From NCBI GenBank assembly GCA_030063045.1, contig JAQSEB010000017.1, forward strand, positions 1,240,001-1,304,000: a DNA stretch of 64,000 nt. The letters are read 5' to 3'. Numbering within the stretch: position 1 is the stretch's first letter; each line of letters begins with the position of its first letter. The notes under the pieces were generated by a model. It had not been told where the DNA came from and did not search any database. It saw only the letters and a list, made by a program, of their open reading frames with translations. The stretch is from Pratylenchus scribneri. Its lineage: Eukaryota; Nematoda; Chromadorea; Rhabditida; Pratylenchidae. This document shows positions 30,986-43,674 of this stretch, one piece after another. A program made the translations under genes and the position numbers.

Positions 30986-32257
30986 CAAAATTATTTAATT
31001 TGCTAAAAATTTTTGGAATGAAATGGCTTTAATAATTCCCCATATCCTAAAGATTTATTCAAATTCTTATAAAAAGAATTGCTGACGCAAATTGGCTAAT
31101 CGGTTTTGGTTTGAAAGACAATTTTTTGTGGACATCAACAACATGTGAATGTGCTTTTGGGGATTGGCCTCTTTCCTTCCCATTCTCTGGGTTATTTTGT
31201 CCCTGCCGGCCATTTCCTCAATTCCCCCTTGCCCACCACCTATCGATCCAATCCGCTCCAACCGGCCTTCCCAAGTCCCAACCACTTGCAATTTCGCTGA
31301 CGGCGAAAAGAGCGGTGTGGATATTTGGAAATGGGAAGAGTCGTTGGGGATGGATTGAAGGAAATGAAGAAAGGAAGGAAAGGGAGGAAGCAAAAGAGGG
31401 GAACTCGTCGCCCCCTTAAAGCCCCCCTTGTCCTTGTTAGCCTCTTTATATTCCTTCAAATCCATCTTTGGACCGCAAATTGCTCTGTCCGTGGTTTTCG
31501 ATGGGTAATTCACAAATAAGATAGAATGGAAACTGTAAAAATGAAAAATGGAATTTTGGGGAGGAATATGGGGCTAATAATAATTGGGGGAATGGATGGA
31601 TGGGTCATTGGAAATGGACGATTGGCAAATGGCAATTGGTTTAAAGCAATCAACGGAAATTTGGTTGTGAATTCCGCTCCATTGCTCCTACATTTTGAAT
31701 ATGCCTTCTTTGGTTGCTTCAACAATTTGGCCAAAACGGCTGATTGCCCTTGTCATCATCATTTCCAAAACATTTCCAACTTTTTCCTCTTTTCCATGTT
31801 TTTGCTCATCTTTCCCATTCCCTCCTTTACCGATGCCCATTTTTCCTCTTTCCTCCAACATTTTTTGGCATCGTTGCCCAATGGCCCAATGTTCTGGGCC
31901 CATTTGGATTGGACGACTCTCGGGGGAGCGGCAATGGACTTTGAGGGAGGAAGTTTTAGATGAATGAATGGGCATTGGTGGGTTCCGCCGGCAACTTCAC
32001 TTTTTTTTGTCGGTTCCTCTTCATCCCTCAACCCACGTTTTAACCGCTCTTTTTATCACTTTTTCACCAATTTTGGGCCATATCCATAATTGGGAATTAG
32101 AATTATTGGCCATAAAAAGGAAAATGGCATTCAATAATTCCTCTGTTCTGATGAAATTAACTGTGAATCCATTTACTTTTCATAATTTATAAACAAATTC
32201 TCTGATCAATCTATTCCCAAATTTCATATCAATTTGCCTTCAATTCATCTTTCATCA
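30986..32257. other. Divergent promoter region (PLXDC / K+ channel)
   Basis: About 1.27 kb. Several open frames run through 31.1-32.0 kb on both strands, but none shows a recognisable domain, splice consensus or homologue, and they overlap one another. Moderately GC-richer blocks (31.15-31.45, 31.7-32.0 kb) could be regulatory or a decayed gene. Confidence 0.4.
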
Positions 32258-35200
32258 ATGCTATATCAAAGAAGATCAACTTTCGGTATGTTCATTCATA
32301 ATTCATTTTGGTACTTGTCGGTTAATGGCCCAAGCATATTTTTTAATGAAGGGTCCGTCAAATTATAGGTGATTAGGGTTAGGCTTAGGGATATGTGAGA
32401 TCATAATCAATCTCCTAATAACCCTAACCCTATACCGGTTGATCCTGATCGCCTGTGTACCTTTCCCCAGTTGACCTAAAAAATCTGTGGACGGATAATC
32501 GACAAAACTATACCTTCATTTCCTCCACAATTTTAAATAAATTCATTGCAGAATTTGTCCAATCCCTTGAGGGAACTTCCTCCGCCCAATCTGCCGATGA
32601 ACCAATTTCGCGCAAAATTTCCTGTGGCCTTCGTCGATGTTCCGGCGCGAGGGCCAATAAAGGGCCGATTGGGTCGAGGAGGACGAGTCGAGGATTTGGA
32701 ATGGAAAATCGGGGAATGGATGAATTGGAGGGGATAATGGAGCCGGAGGAATTGGAAGAGTTGGAGGACAGATTGGGCGAAATGGTCGACCCAAGGGTGG
32801 TTTTGGGCCGGCATCGAAGGGTAAATAAAAAAAGAATAATTTGGCATATTTTGGGAGAATTTAGCACGGATTTTTGGGCAGTTCATCGACAAAATGGCCA
32901 CCAAATTCAATGGATTCTGGCGTTCACAATGATTTGGCCAATTCCTTGCTGGAATCGGCCGAAGGCGAGGATATTGTATTTACTGGAGGAAAAGGGCAAA
33001 GTGAGGAACAAGGAGCGAGAAAGGTGGGAATTCAATGAATGGGGCAGAGGAATTGACCAATCATTCACCGACAGTATGCCAAATTGATTTTGCCCCATGT
33101 TGCCCTTGTGCTTTTGACCTGCTGCTACACATTGCTGGGCGCCTCACTCTTTTATATTATAAATATTTTTATATTTAATTTATTAAAATTATTTATTAAA
33201 AAGAGGGCCCATTTCAAGAATAAAGGGAATAAAAATAAAATGAATTAGTCTTTATCTAAAAGGCTAAGCATGGCTTGTGATCGAGAGTTGGGCCTTAGGC
33301 TCTTGCCCCGGATCTTCGCCGGAGGTTTAAGCCTCCCAATGGCCAATGAATAGGATAGGAATTAGCGGCGAATCAGTTTTAAATTATTCTTTATTAATTG
33401 TGCGGGAAAATGTGTTAATAAAATGAAGGAAAAGATATCTGAAGAAGGAAAAGGGATGTGGTTTAAAGGGCAGATTAGGGGAATATTTGATTGATAGGTG
33501 ACGGGGCGAATAGGAAAAAATTGGGGGTACAGTAGGATGAATAGGGAAGTCTCTTATGCATTGTTAGCATTGACAAAAAAAGGAATATTTCCTATGTGAA
33601 ACATTGAATTTGAATGAATGGATTTAGTGAATTGAGTATTTTTTCGGGATTTCAAATGTTTCTGCGATGAAATAATTTCTCCAATTCTTATTTATTTTAA
33701 TAATTTATTCCCCTTTTCACGTGGAACATCCGAATGAATTGAGGGCAAAAAGACATCAATTGGACCTGGTAAATTTAACATTTTTGGAATGAAAAAATAT
33801 TTTCGGGTGGCAGATCAATGCAAGGCAACAAAATTTTGTAGCGGAAATGGTCGAATTGGCTGCCAGCAATTTGAGCGGTGATCGAAGCCAATGGGAACGA
33901 TTGGCCCGGATGCATTTGCACGGAATGAGCGATCAACTGTTTTTGGCATTCGAAAAACATTTTTTGACATCCACCGAGGTGAAAGGCAATTCCAGCATTT
34001 CCATTTGGACATTTTCCACTGCCGTTTTCTTCTCCGTTACGGTGTGCCCTTTTTTGATAATTTGTGATAATTTTGGCTGATATTTAAATGAATTTTACCT
34101 ATTTCCTCTTTTATCTAATGCCAATTCCATCCCAAAAGGTTGTCTCCACAATTGGCTATGGCCATCCTGTGCCGGTCACTCGGGTTTGTCAAAAATTATT
34201 CAATGGAATATTCCATTGCTAATTTCGTTGTAGATTGGCCGTGTCGTCTGCATTTCATTCTCCCTTTTGGGCATTCCACTCACTTTGGTTCTTTAAAAAA
34301 CATTACAAAATACAACTCTCACCCTTTAAAGGTCACAATTGCCGATTTGGGCAAATTCCTCAGCGAACATTTGGTTTGGCTCTACGGAAAATGGCTTCAA
34401 TTCAAAGTTGTACATTGTGTCTTATTAAATTAATTATTCCTTTCCAAGTATTTTTTGGGCACAAAATTGCAAAGGATTGAATCCTCTGCTGGAGGCCATG
34501 TTTGTGGGACATGTCGACGAAGAGGCATTGGCCCAGATGGCCAACTGGAATTGGTCAAGGAAAATAGGCAATAATATCAATTTTAAATAAAGTTGTGACC
34601 CAAAACAATTTAAATCTGTTTCATTTTCACCAAATATCCCCTCCAATCCACCATTTTCCACATTTATATTAGAATTCCGGCTCTCCTTGTTTTGGCCATT
34701 TTGGTGCTTTACACGGCATTGGGCGGCCTTCTAATGTCCCAACTGGAAACATGGACCTTTTTCACCTCATTCTATTGGTCCTTCATCACAATGACCACCG
34801 TCGGTTTTGGCGATTTGATGCCTCGTCGCGATGAATACACTGCCCTCATTCTCCTCTATATTGTCCTTGGGTTGGCCATCACAACAAGTTTTTGAGACAC
34901 TTTTTGAACAATAATTCATCCAAATCCCTAATTTCAGTGTGCATTGATCTTGTTGGGGTCCAATATATTCGAAAGGTTAGTCATCAAAATGATGGCACAT
35001 TTTATTTCATTTTTATTACCGTATAACTTCTTTGAAATCCCTACCCTCGATTTTGAATTTGCCTCGGGGCATGGAGTACTTTTTAATTGCAATTTTTTAG
35101 TTACTTAAGGCTCTAAAAATCCTCCATAATTAGTTCAAAAATGTCTACAAATTAAGGAGTTAGGTTAGATCCATTAAAAATAATTTCCCATGGGGTATTA

Positions 35201-35855
35201 AATGGATGTTCAGTTCCGCGAAAAACCCGTTTAAAGCATTTCAATCGAACAATCTTTTTGCTAGTTTAACATTCATTAAATTATGTTTGAAACTGGTTTA
35301 AAGGTTTTCCAATATGCTGAAACCAAAAATATCATTGGTTTTTTAGTTTACTAATTGTCGAAAATCGATTCGGAAAAATGTCTTATAATATTATCTTTTT
35401 CACTGAATTGACAATGGAGAGCACCAGTTTTAAAAGAGGTTATACGGTATTAAAAGTGGTTATACGATATCCAATCCAACCAAAATTCATTTCTTTTCAT
35501 TTTCATTCAGATTCACTATTTTGGTCGAAAAATCCAGGATGCCCGTTCGGCATTGGCCGTCGTTGGCGGCAAAGTTTGTTCCCCCAAATACAATTCACTT
35601 TTCCTCCCATTTTGGGTTGTACTTGTGTCGGAATTGTACTCAAATTTGGTGCAGCGAAGACATCGAAACAATGCGGCAAAGGGCGCATTCGTCATTGAGA
35701 ATTTATACGTAAATCAACGGCTACGGATTCCATTCATTCCGGCCGACATTCGAATGATCAAATTTATTGATCAACCGGACTCCCTTTCCCGGGCAAATTC
35801 CACAAATTCCTGCAGATTTTGCCAATCAATGGGAACGGCGGCCAATCATGTTTAA
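32258..35855 (+). CDS. Two-pore-domain potassium channel (TWK family)
   Basis: Thirteen exons (32258-32285, 32552-32820, 32865-33023, 33075-33158, 33721-33768, 33814-34041, 34139-34183, 34234-34287, 34332-34406, 34449-34567, 34673-34887, 34938-34975, 35511-35855) sum to 568 residues. TM1 is LILPHVALVLLTCCYTLLGA. Pore 1 has the filter TIGYG and pore 2 TVGFG; the C-terminus has HYFGRKIQDA and FIPADIR..KFIDQP, typical of nematode TWK channels. These set resting K+ conductance at the plasma membrane. Three oddities: a 28-bp first exon, a GC-AG intron after exon 10 (AATAG/GCAATA), and intron 4 (33159-33720), which lacks GT and AG ends and looks like AT...AC. That intron carries an interspersed repeat. 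The N-terminal cytosolic part (exons 1-3) is less certain than the channel core. Confidence 0.88.
32373..32432. repeat. Interstitial telomere-like tract, inverted pair
   Basis: TTAGGGTTAGGCTTAGGG at 32373-32390 contains the nematode telomere unit TTAGGC. CCCTAACCCTA lies nearby at 32422-32432 in the opposite sense. The tract is tiny and sits in intron 1 of the K+ channel gene. It may be chance, or a scar of break repair. Confidence 0.4.
33262..33560 (+). repeat. Interspersed ~300-bp repeat, copy D
   Basis: Forward copy inside intron 4 of the TWK channel gene. It has the GC-rich head (GGGCCTTAGGCTCTTGCCCCGG, CTTCGCCGGAGG), CCAATGAATAGGATAGG, TTATTCTTTATTAATTGTGC, GGGAAAATGTGTTAATA, AATATTTGATTGATAGGTGACGGGGCGAA, and the tail GGTACAGTAGGATGAATAGG. 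It lies in the one intron of this gene with aberrant splice ends. Confidence 0.8.
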
Positions 35856-36046
35856 TTGGAATGGGAATTTGTTAATGAACTCAGGGAGGGAAAAACAATT
35901 ACAAAAATGAATGAATTTAAATTTATCATTTTTATTCAATTTGCACATTAATTAAATTATAATAAATAAATTTATATAATATTGGAATATTCTTCAAATT
36001 AAATTGTCTAATATTAAGTGAATAAATGGGCCAAATGGAAATTCAT

Positions 36047-37389
36047 TTATTTCTCCAAGAATGAAGGAAATTGATGAGAATTTGTCGTCGAATTTGAGTG
36101 CATCAAATCCCTGTTGGCGCCCATTTTTGTCAAATCCGAATTGGCCCTTTCCACTGCCTGAGAATTTGCCGAAAATGCGGTGGCCAATGCTTGTTGAAGT
36201 GCCATAATTTGTTTTCGCATCACTTTGCATCGATTCTCCTCCAAAAGTACCAATTTGGTCTGCAAAAAAAAACAAAAATAATTTTTGATAAATTCAAATC
36301 AAATAATTTGACCCACCCGAACATCCTCCTTCAATTGTTCATATTTTTGCTGGCATTTTGTGCATTTTGCCTCCATTTCCGCAATCTGTTCTGCCTCCCC
36401 CGGAATATTCTTCGACGCCTCCTTGGCCATTTTCAGCTCCTGCCTTGCAACATCAAATTCGAGTCGAGCCTGGAAAATTATTAAATATATTTTTAAATTT
36501 TATCTATTTTACTTGGTCATGGCTTTCAATTGTCAAAAATGTGTCTTCGATGGCACTGTCCGTCAATGTTTGAAGGGAGGAAAGAAAATAGGCAAATGTT
36601 CGTTGGAGCGGTTCATTGTTTTGGGCCAAAAGTCCAAAAAGTTCACTTTCCATGTTTAATTCTTTCTACAAGGAAATATTTTATTGTTTCGAATAAAATC
36701 AATTTTGTTTACCGCAATTGCCGCTTCTTTTGATGCCAATTCACAAAATGCATTGGCCATCGATCTTTGCATATTATTGGCTAAAAAAGTGAAATTAATT
36801 CAATTCAAATTATTTTTTATTTTACCCAAATTCAAATAATTTGTAAAATGTTGGGCAGTGGAGAGGACTTCACTAAAATTGAATAAATTAAATTTTAAAA
36901 AAATAAATAAATACAAAATAAACCGATATGATTTGCGCAATTCCCTCAATGCGTCAATTCTCCCTTCCAATTCTTTGTCCACTGTTTTGTCAATTTTGCC
37001 AATTTGTTCCATGCATAAATGTTTTGTATTTTTGTAGGTGTTCACTGTCCACTTTTGGATTGCATTTATTTTTGCCGCAGTTGCGGTGGCAAATTGTTGA
37101 AGTTCTGGGCTAAAAAATAATTAAATATAATAATTCCAATTAAATAAAATTATTAAAATACTTGTTATTTGCAAAGTTTGCCAATGTTTGAGTCGGATTG
37201 CTCATTCGACGAGACCCTGATCCGGATGAATTCCCTTCTCCATGTCCAGCAGCATTGTTATTTGATTGTGGTGTCTCATCTAAAATAATCATTTTATTCC
37301 CATCCATATTTTAATTTTAATATTTTACGCGGTGAAATTTCCGTTGCTTCCGCAGCAGTTTCGTAGTTGTCTGAATTTTCGGTCATCAT
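36047..37389 (-). CDS. Arfaptin (AH/BAR-domain protein)
   Basis: Eight exons (37329-37389, 37162-37279, 36924-37109, 36826-36872, 36713-36780, 36513-36665, 36317-36469, 36047-36259) encode 332 residues. The arfaptin-homology domain has KWTVNTYKNTKHLCMEQIGK, TVDKELEGRIDALRELRKSY, NMQRSMANAFCELASKE, LQRTFAYFLSSLQTLTDSAI and KLVLLEENRCKVMRKQ, aligning along the length of human arfaptins. Arfaptins are crescent-shaped coiled-coil dimers that bind Arl1/Arf/Rac at the trans-Golgi and help form secretory granules. The N-terminus is short and Ser/Asn-rich. The gene converges on the K+ channel, with 190 bp between stops. Confidence 0.92.
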
Positions 37390-38140
37390 TTTTGATTGAA
37401 TTGTATTTACTATTTAATTAAGTGAATTCTAAAATGATTCAATTTCCAATACAACGTCAAACTTTTAGCGAAACGCGAAACAATTATGAACGAATTCTTT
37501 GTACTTTTTTCCCAAATTATGCATTATTTCATGTAATTGATGCATGATGCACGAAGCAAAATGCACGTCATTCATTCATGAGTCATGACTCATGACTAAA
37601 TTCCTTGCGGCGAAAATGAGTATGAGGATGTGCGGGGCGGGAGAAAAGAAGAGAAGAAAAATTGGATATATAATATAAAAATACATAATGCCAATAAAAA
37701 TAATTTTAAATAAAGGATGAATATCGATTAAAATTACAGTACTACTAATACAAAAATTTGTTTCCCGAATTCCAATTTGTCAGCCGAAATTCCATTTTTA
37801 AATACTTTGTAGAGAATTCTATGAATTTTATTCGACTAAAATGTTAATTTTGAATGGAAAATGGAATGAAGAAATTATAAAAAAATAGGCAAAAAGGTTG
37901 ATGAATAGAAAAAAAATGAAACGAATTAAATTTGCATATTTTGATTTGATGATTCTCCTTCGGACATCTGGATTGTTTCCCTTCTCAATTCCACCCATCA
38001 GAATCAGAGGGTCCCATTTATCTTTTCCATATCCACCCGTGTTTCTGCCGATGCCGTTCCCCTTCCTGCCTCCAATTTTCCCTTTTGATTATTGCCAACT
38101 TTTCGACGGAATCCCTTAAATTAAATTTGTTTAATCTTCC
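37390..38140. other. Spacer between the goliath-like gene and arfaptin
   Basis: Both neighbours are on the minus strand. The sequence is AT-rich, with short direct repeats of ATGCATGATGCA and TCATGACTCATGACT near 37540-37600. No exon recognised. Confidence 0.45.
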
Positions 38141-40089
38141 TCATTTCCCATTTATTACTTCAGGGGCAGTCACAGCCCTGCTGCTGGATTCTGTTTGATC
38201 TTTTGTCTGTTTTTCATTTGTCATCGTTGCTTCTTCCTTCGATCCATCGGCCGCATTGTTGTTCACCGAATAAATTATTGCCTTTGTCGTGCCAATGCTC
38301 CCATCACCGACATTTCTCATTTGGATTGGTGTGATTTGGGATTGGCTGAAGGATCGTGACCGTGAAATTTGCACCAAATTGGCGTTGACATGACGTCGAC
38401 GACCCGTAACCGCCCGAAAGAGGCGCAAACTCGTCGATTGTGATTGTGGCCTTTCTTCATCCTTCTTCGTTGTTTTTTGCTCATTTGCATTTGCCAAATT
38501 TGTTTTTATTTCCCCTTCTTCTGGTGCTGTTGAATTTGAATGGCATGGTGCCGGCAATTCATCGCTGGGATCGATGGCAATGGAATGATGGCGTTCAATT
38601 GGGGCTTGGATTATTTCACAATGGGGATTCGGCGTTTGAATGGCCAATGGAATTATTTGGAAATCATTTTGGCCCGTATGGACCATTTGGACGAGTTGAG
38701 GGGAGGTGGAGGAAGGGGAGAAGCCGAATGGATCATGCACTTCAGTGACAACATCTAAACATATTTTGGCATTAAAATTGGCCAATATTGAGAATGGGGG
38801 ATGAATTCTACCATGGAATGGATTGGCCGATTCGCTTCCCGTCGATTCCAAACTCATTCGATCCCCTTCTCGATGCAAATCATGTTCCCCTGTTGGCCCA
38901 TCCTCTTCCACATTTGCCGAGAATTGTGCCCTCCTTCGTCCGCTCACATGATAGCCAAAAGCTTTTAAAATGTCAGATTTGCACATTGGACAGCTGCAAA
39001 TTAAAGGGAGAAGGAATTAATTGAAAAAAGCAATTTTTTTTGGGTACGTTCGATGTTCGAGCAGCCATGGGTCCACACAACTTTTGTGAAAAATATGCCT
39101 AAAAATATCAAACATTTGGATAATCCCTTTTCCTCTTGCCTGCATGGCAATTGACGGCAAATATCCCCTGGCTTGTATGGGTCAATACAAACTGGACAAT
39201 CCGAACAGAGTTCTTTGTCGCCGGCTTTCACTAAAATATTCTCATTACCAAAATAATTTGTTATTTTTGACGAACCTGGCCTCGTAGGGATTCGTGCCAG
39301 TGCCTTTTTGGCAGCATTAAAAAGCCTAAAAACACGAATGGGGATTCATAACCAAAAATAGCCTCTAGTTGGACCTTCGCTGAAGTCGGTCCTTTGCATG
39401 CGCATATCGAAAACGTTGAACATAGTAAAAGACAAGCCAGGCCAACGAAATGACGATGAGAATGATAAATGAGATGGAGACGAAAAGCACCTGAAAAAAA
39501 GGAAGGAATGGATTATAGATATTAATGTGGGCGTATTTTACCGATGTTTTGGAGAAATTCTTCAATGATTCACCGTCCGCTGAATCCGTGTCGCAAAAAG
39601 TCAATTGCCCGAGGTCATCATCAGTGGAATAAACAAATTTAATGAGGGAATTGTCAAGTTGACGGGCATTTGGCCGAAGCCTGTCCAATTCTTTCGCCAA
39701 AATTACTGAAAATATGAAGGAAATGAATGTCCTCTTTTGGATGAATTTATTACCAAGCAAAGAGGCAAGAGAGGAACGAGATTGGCTGGCAAATTGGACA
39801 AGAGCCCTGTGGATATTCGGCAATTCTTGGGGGCACTGCAAAAACGAAAATGGGAATCAAAAATAGTTCAAATTGTGTACCCTGGTGCATTCATCGCAGC
39901 GAGTGATGAGCAAACGACCCAAGGGTTTGGTCAATTCGACGGGCATTGCCTGGGAGCAAATATTTCGGACCAGCTGGTCCATTTGGACCATCAGATAGCG
40001 ATTTCCACCCGGACTGGGATTAATGCCGGCAACGATCACATTGTTGGGCCGAGTTGGGTCAATTTGAAGGCTGGAGCCAATGCCACATC
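38141..40089 (-). CDS. Goliath/RNF130-type TM RING ubiquitin ligase (5' end unresolved)
   Basis: Exons from 3': 38141-38993 (with a probable in-frame 57-nt intron near 38760-38810), 39048-39098, 39140-39230, 39276-39325, 39375-39490, 39542-39705, 39754-39835, 39881 to about 40089. The TM segment is [18 protein letters not shown]. The juxtamembrane [13 protein letters not shown] and [12 protein letters not shown] follow, then a RING-H2 [46 protein letters not shown]. Goliath-family proteins ubiquitinate endosomal membrane proteins. The Cys-Arg-His junction requires donor GCAAG (GC-AG intron, 39099-39139). The luminal half is divergent and I cannot show a full PA domain. A secretory start may lie near 41230 (signal-like MPLPAASLAFLLLSFLSS) but is not connected. 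The C-terminal Ser/Gln-rich tail is long. Confidence 0.85.
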
Positions 40090-42137
40090 CTATAGGCGGA
40101 TTTGGAGGATCCTGGAGGGGATTGGAATGGAGAATTGAGAATGGGTTTGGAGGGATTAGGACACCTGTTGATGAGTGAAGGAAACGACGAAAATAAGGAG
40201 AAACAAACAATGAATTTGGGTATTCATTTTTTGATGTAAATTTTGTTGGAAGCTTTAAATGAAGTGGAACTTCCCAAAAAAAGGAATGAATAAAGTTGCT
40301 TCTTAAAAGTGAAAGGGGTTGAATGGGTGGAATTAGAATAGCAAAAGAGGGAATGAATGAACTACTGACTGACTGGTGGCAACCAACCACAAATGACAAT
40401 TCTTCCTTTTTCTTCCCTCAAAATATATTCAATTCCACCGTCCACCACCACCCAAATCCCCAATGGACTTGAGCGCAATTTCCTGGGGCGCAAAATGGAA
40501 ATGACGCCGGCACACAAATTACTAAAGGGAGAAGGAAATCCTCAACTTTCCATTTCCCATTGAGAAGCTAATCCCCCCTTTTCATCAGAATTAGATCTGA
40601 GTTAGCCCTAAAAATAGTCACAATAATAAATGAATTGTATAATATTCCAAAAAGTTTGAATGCCAACAATGTTGAAAATCTGTTCCCGGTTGATTAAGCC
40701 GAATTCTCAAAGGGCACCACTAGGAATTTGAGGAGGCGGGAATATGGCTGGAAAATGAGCCAGACTTTGAGGGTAAGAAAAGGGGGGCCAATGGCACGAA
40801 ATGGCCAAGCCAATCCATTCCCCCCTATCATTCACGTCTCGTTTCCCACATTCCATTGGGGGGAATGAGAACTGTGCAGCCCCCCAGGGCCATAGTCCCA
40901 ATTATCCGCTCGGCACATTCCCAGAATGAATCCAGCCAACCCCCCGGGCTACTGACGACTCTGGCCGGCTTGGCAGCCAATAGGCCGGGGACATTTTCCC
41001 GCTTCCTCGGTGCAGCCATTAGCAACGGCACGGAAATCGATGGCCAATGTGGACTGGGCCAAAAAGAAGGGGGGAATGCCATTGGATGTAGAACGGGTGA
41101 GGGAGTGAAAAACGCCATCGGCATTGTCACATATTTTAGGTGGAGGGAGCATAAAGGCTGCCGCTAATTCTCGGAAGAAAGAAATGAGAGGAGCAAAAAT
41201 GCCAAAGAGGCAGCCGGCAGAGGCATTTGAAGGGAGCAGCATTCGGCGGATTAGGGCCGAGTTTGGAGAACAAGTGGCATTGGCAAAAAATTGATGAGGA
41301 CTGACTGTGAATGAGAGAGAGGAGAAAGCTACAACAACTATGAGTTACTCGTTTCACGCGAAAATTGCAGCTGGTTTGGTACACGTGAATTTGAGATTGT
41401 TGGAATTGGGTGGATAACGAAAAAAAATTCATATTATTTCGGCTGAATAAATCTTTGATAGAGGCCATTAAGCATGTTTTATTTGCATTTATTCCAGCAA
41501 TTACAAACATTATGTGAAGAATTTAATGTACGAACAATAATATAGCAAGAAGAAAAACAATACGGGGAACTAATGTTGGTTCTGACTTCTGATAGATGGG
41601 AGCATATTCTTCATCGTCCAGTACGAATAGCAATCGTAAATATCTCCATCGTTTCTTCACATTAGCAACGGCATTGCTGGTCACTCTTTGTTGTATAATT
41701 TCCTCATATAATTGTTTGTCTTTGTCCTTTTTTCGACTTTTAATGTTTCTTTCTAATTAATCATTGCGGAGAAATCAAATTTTGACCATTTCTAAGATTC
41801 TGAGTTTTTCACAAAATTTCGAAATTTTAGTCATGTCATTTTGCCTGATTTAAACCTGTTTCGATTCGATCTTTTTCGACTTTTAAAACAGACAGGAATG
41901 ATTTTAATTTTATTGCATTCTTTTTGGTTGGTTTATGGTTATCGATATCGTAGTAAAAAAGAATATCGATTTGGGATATAATATCTACACGATAATAGAA
42001 TAATAGAATAAGAAAAGTGTAAATGAAGTTAAAAGCAATCGATAGCGATAACCCAAGATTGATATTTTCCTCCACCTTTATGGCCGCAGTAAAGAACAAA
42101 TGCGGAATATTAAAGTCCTTTTTTAGATTTAATAAAA
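40090..42137. other. Region 5' of the goliath-like gene, partly unresolved
   Basis: Minus-strand frames between 40.7 and 41.3 kb are open and GC-richer than spacer. One includes a signal-peptide-like stretch near 41230 and a strong CTTCTTTTTGGCCCAG acceptor near 41065. They probably belong to 5' exons of the RING ligase, but I could not build a continuous model. 41.4-42.13 kb is AT-rich without recognisable exons. Confidence 0.4.
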
Positions 42138-43489
42138 ATGTCTGATAAAATTATGGAATTGCGCAGCGAAACCAATGATAATGAAGGGGAAAAATTCGAG
42201 TTGAAAGAAGAAAATGAACAATTTGAAGAAGGAAATGAAGCATCGAAAACGGGAAACTCACTGGTTTTGTTCAAATTCTTTTATTATGGCATTAAAAATG
42301 AATACATTTAGCTTATACAGCAAGAAGAATTAGCAGAATCTACCATTGCTATTCCGGCTACACAATTAGATTTGTCAACCAGCGATCTTGAATTGGAGGA
42401 AGCGGAATAGTAAATATTCAAATATCACATTTCCATTTAATAATTTTTGTTTAGCTATGTTCCAAATTGGTTGATCGAAGTCTTGGCATTTATTTATCGC
42501 AAAGAAATGGCCAATTCATCATTGAGCACAATCAACAAAATATTCCAGCTACTTTGTTGGCCAAAACTCCATCAAAAAGTGAAGCCGCATAAAATTCCAA
42601 AACTGAGGTGTACAGCCATTCATGATGAGTTGGGCAATTTGCGAGCTCAATTTCGACGTCGGGATACAAATGAGATTATTCCAATTGCTTCGGCTCCAGC
42701 ACCGCATTATATTGATGGCATTGGATTGATTGAATTAGAGTAGGATTATTATTCATTTTAAATAATAAATTTATTTTCCAATAGTTTTGTGAATGAACAA
42801 GTTGTGGATTTTATCAAAAGCATTGATCGTTTGCTACAAAATTGCGACTTGCATGTATCCTTCAGCTTCAATTCTCGCATAATGGATAAAGAACGTGCTG
42901 ATTCAATGCATGCTTTACTGGAATATATGTCCAATAAAAAAAATATTGTGCTTCGACATATCATATCATGGATGGCGACAAAAACCATATTTGAATGACT
43001 TCAATCGACAATTTCCTGGAATTCTTGACCAAATTCAATTTCTTTCTTTTGATTCAATCTTTTACGTTGACAACTTTGATACTACTCTGAAATGGATGAC
43101 AAAACAATCAAATGATGGAAAACAAAAGATTATCAAATTCGGTCATGATGTTATTCAAAATTATAAACTATTTATCAGGCGCATCAAAAAGGTAAATTGA
43201 AAAAAAATTATAATATTAAATTTTAATTTATTTTTAGAAATTTATCAATTCAAATTCGGCCTCCACCTTCTTTATTTATTTTGTCATATTCAATCAAAAT
43301 TTTGAAGAATTTACACTGGAGAATGCACAAACCAATGAAATTTTGACATTCTATCGCGGAGAGAATCTATGGGATAGCTATTATATTATGGCTCGATACC
43401 CGAAAGGAGAAGAACATTGGAAGGAAGATGGACTGCATAAAATTGAAAAAGCTAATTTGTCGGGTTCTGTCATCTTTATAGACGTATAA
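42138..43489 (+). pseudogene. F-box-like nematode gene with a +1 frameshift
   Basis: Five exons (42138-42263, 42312-42409, 42455-42739, 42785-43191, 43238-43489) total 1,168 nt, one more than a multiple of three. Exon 3 starts with an F-box-like VPNWLIEVLAFIYRKEM. Exons 4-5 carry a domain that resembles, from memory, tylenchid F-box relatives: FPGILDQIQFLSFDS, FDTTLKWMTKQSNDGK, IRRIKK, and TNEILTFYRGENLWD. The frame shifts by one within exon 4 between LRHI (about 42960) and WRQKPYLNDF (about 42975). Removing one base near CATATCATATCATGG would restore it. This may be a real pseudogene or an assembly error. F-box proteins act as SCF ligase receptors. The acidic N-terminus is unlike typical F-box proteins. 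Confidence 0.65.
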
Positions 43490-43674
43490 AAATGCAGAAA
43501 TGAATACCTAATTTATTTTTTGTTGTTGATTTTCTTTGGAGACCGATAAATTATTGTTGCTTATTGTCATTGAAATAATTTTAAATAACCAGTAAAATAT
43601 CTGCGACATTTATTTTTTAATATGATTCCTTTTCCTTTATTAATCAATGATCGCCGTTATTAAATAATTTATAG

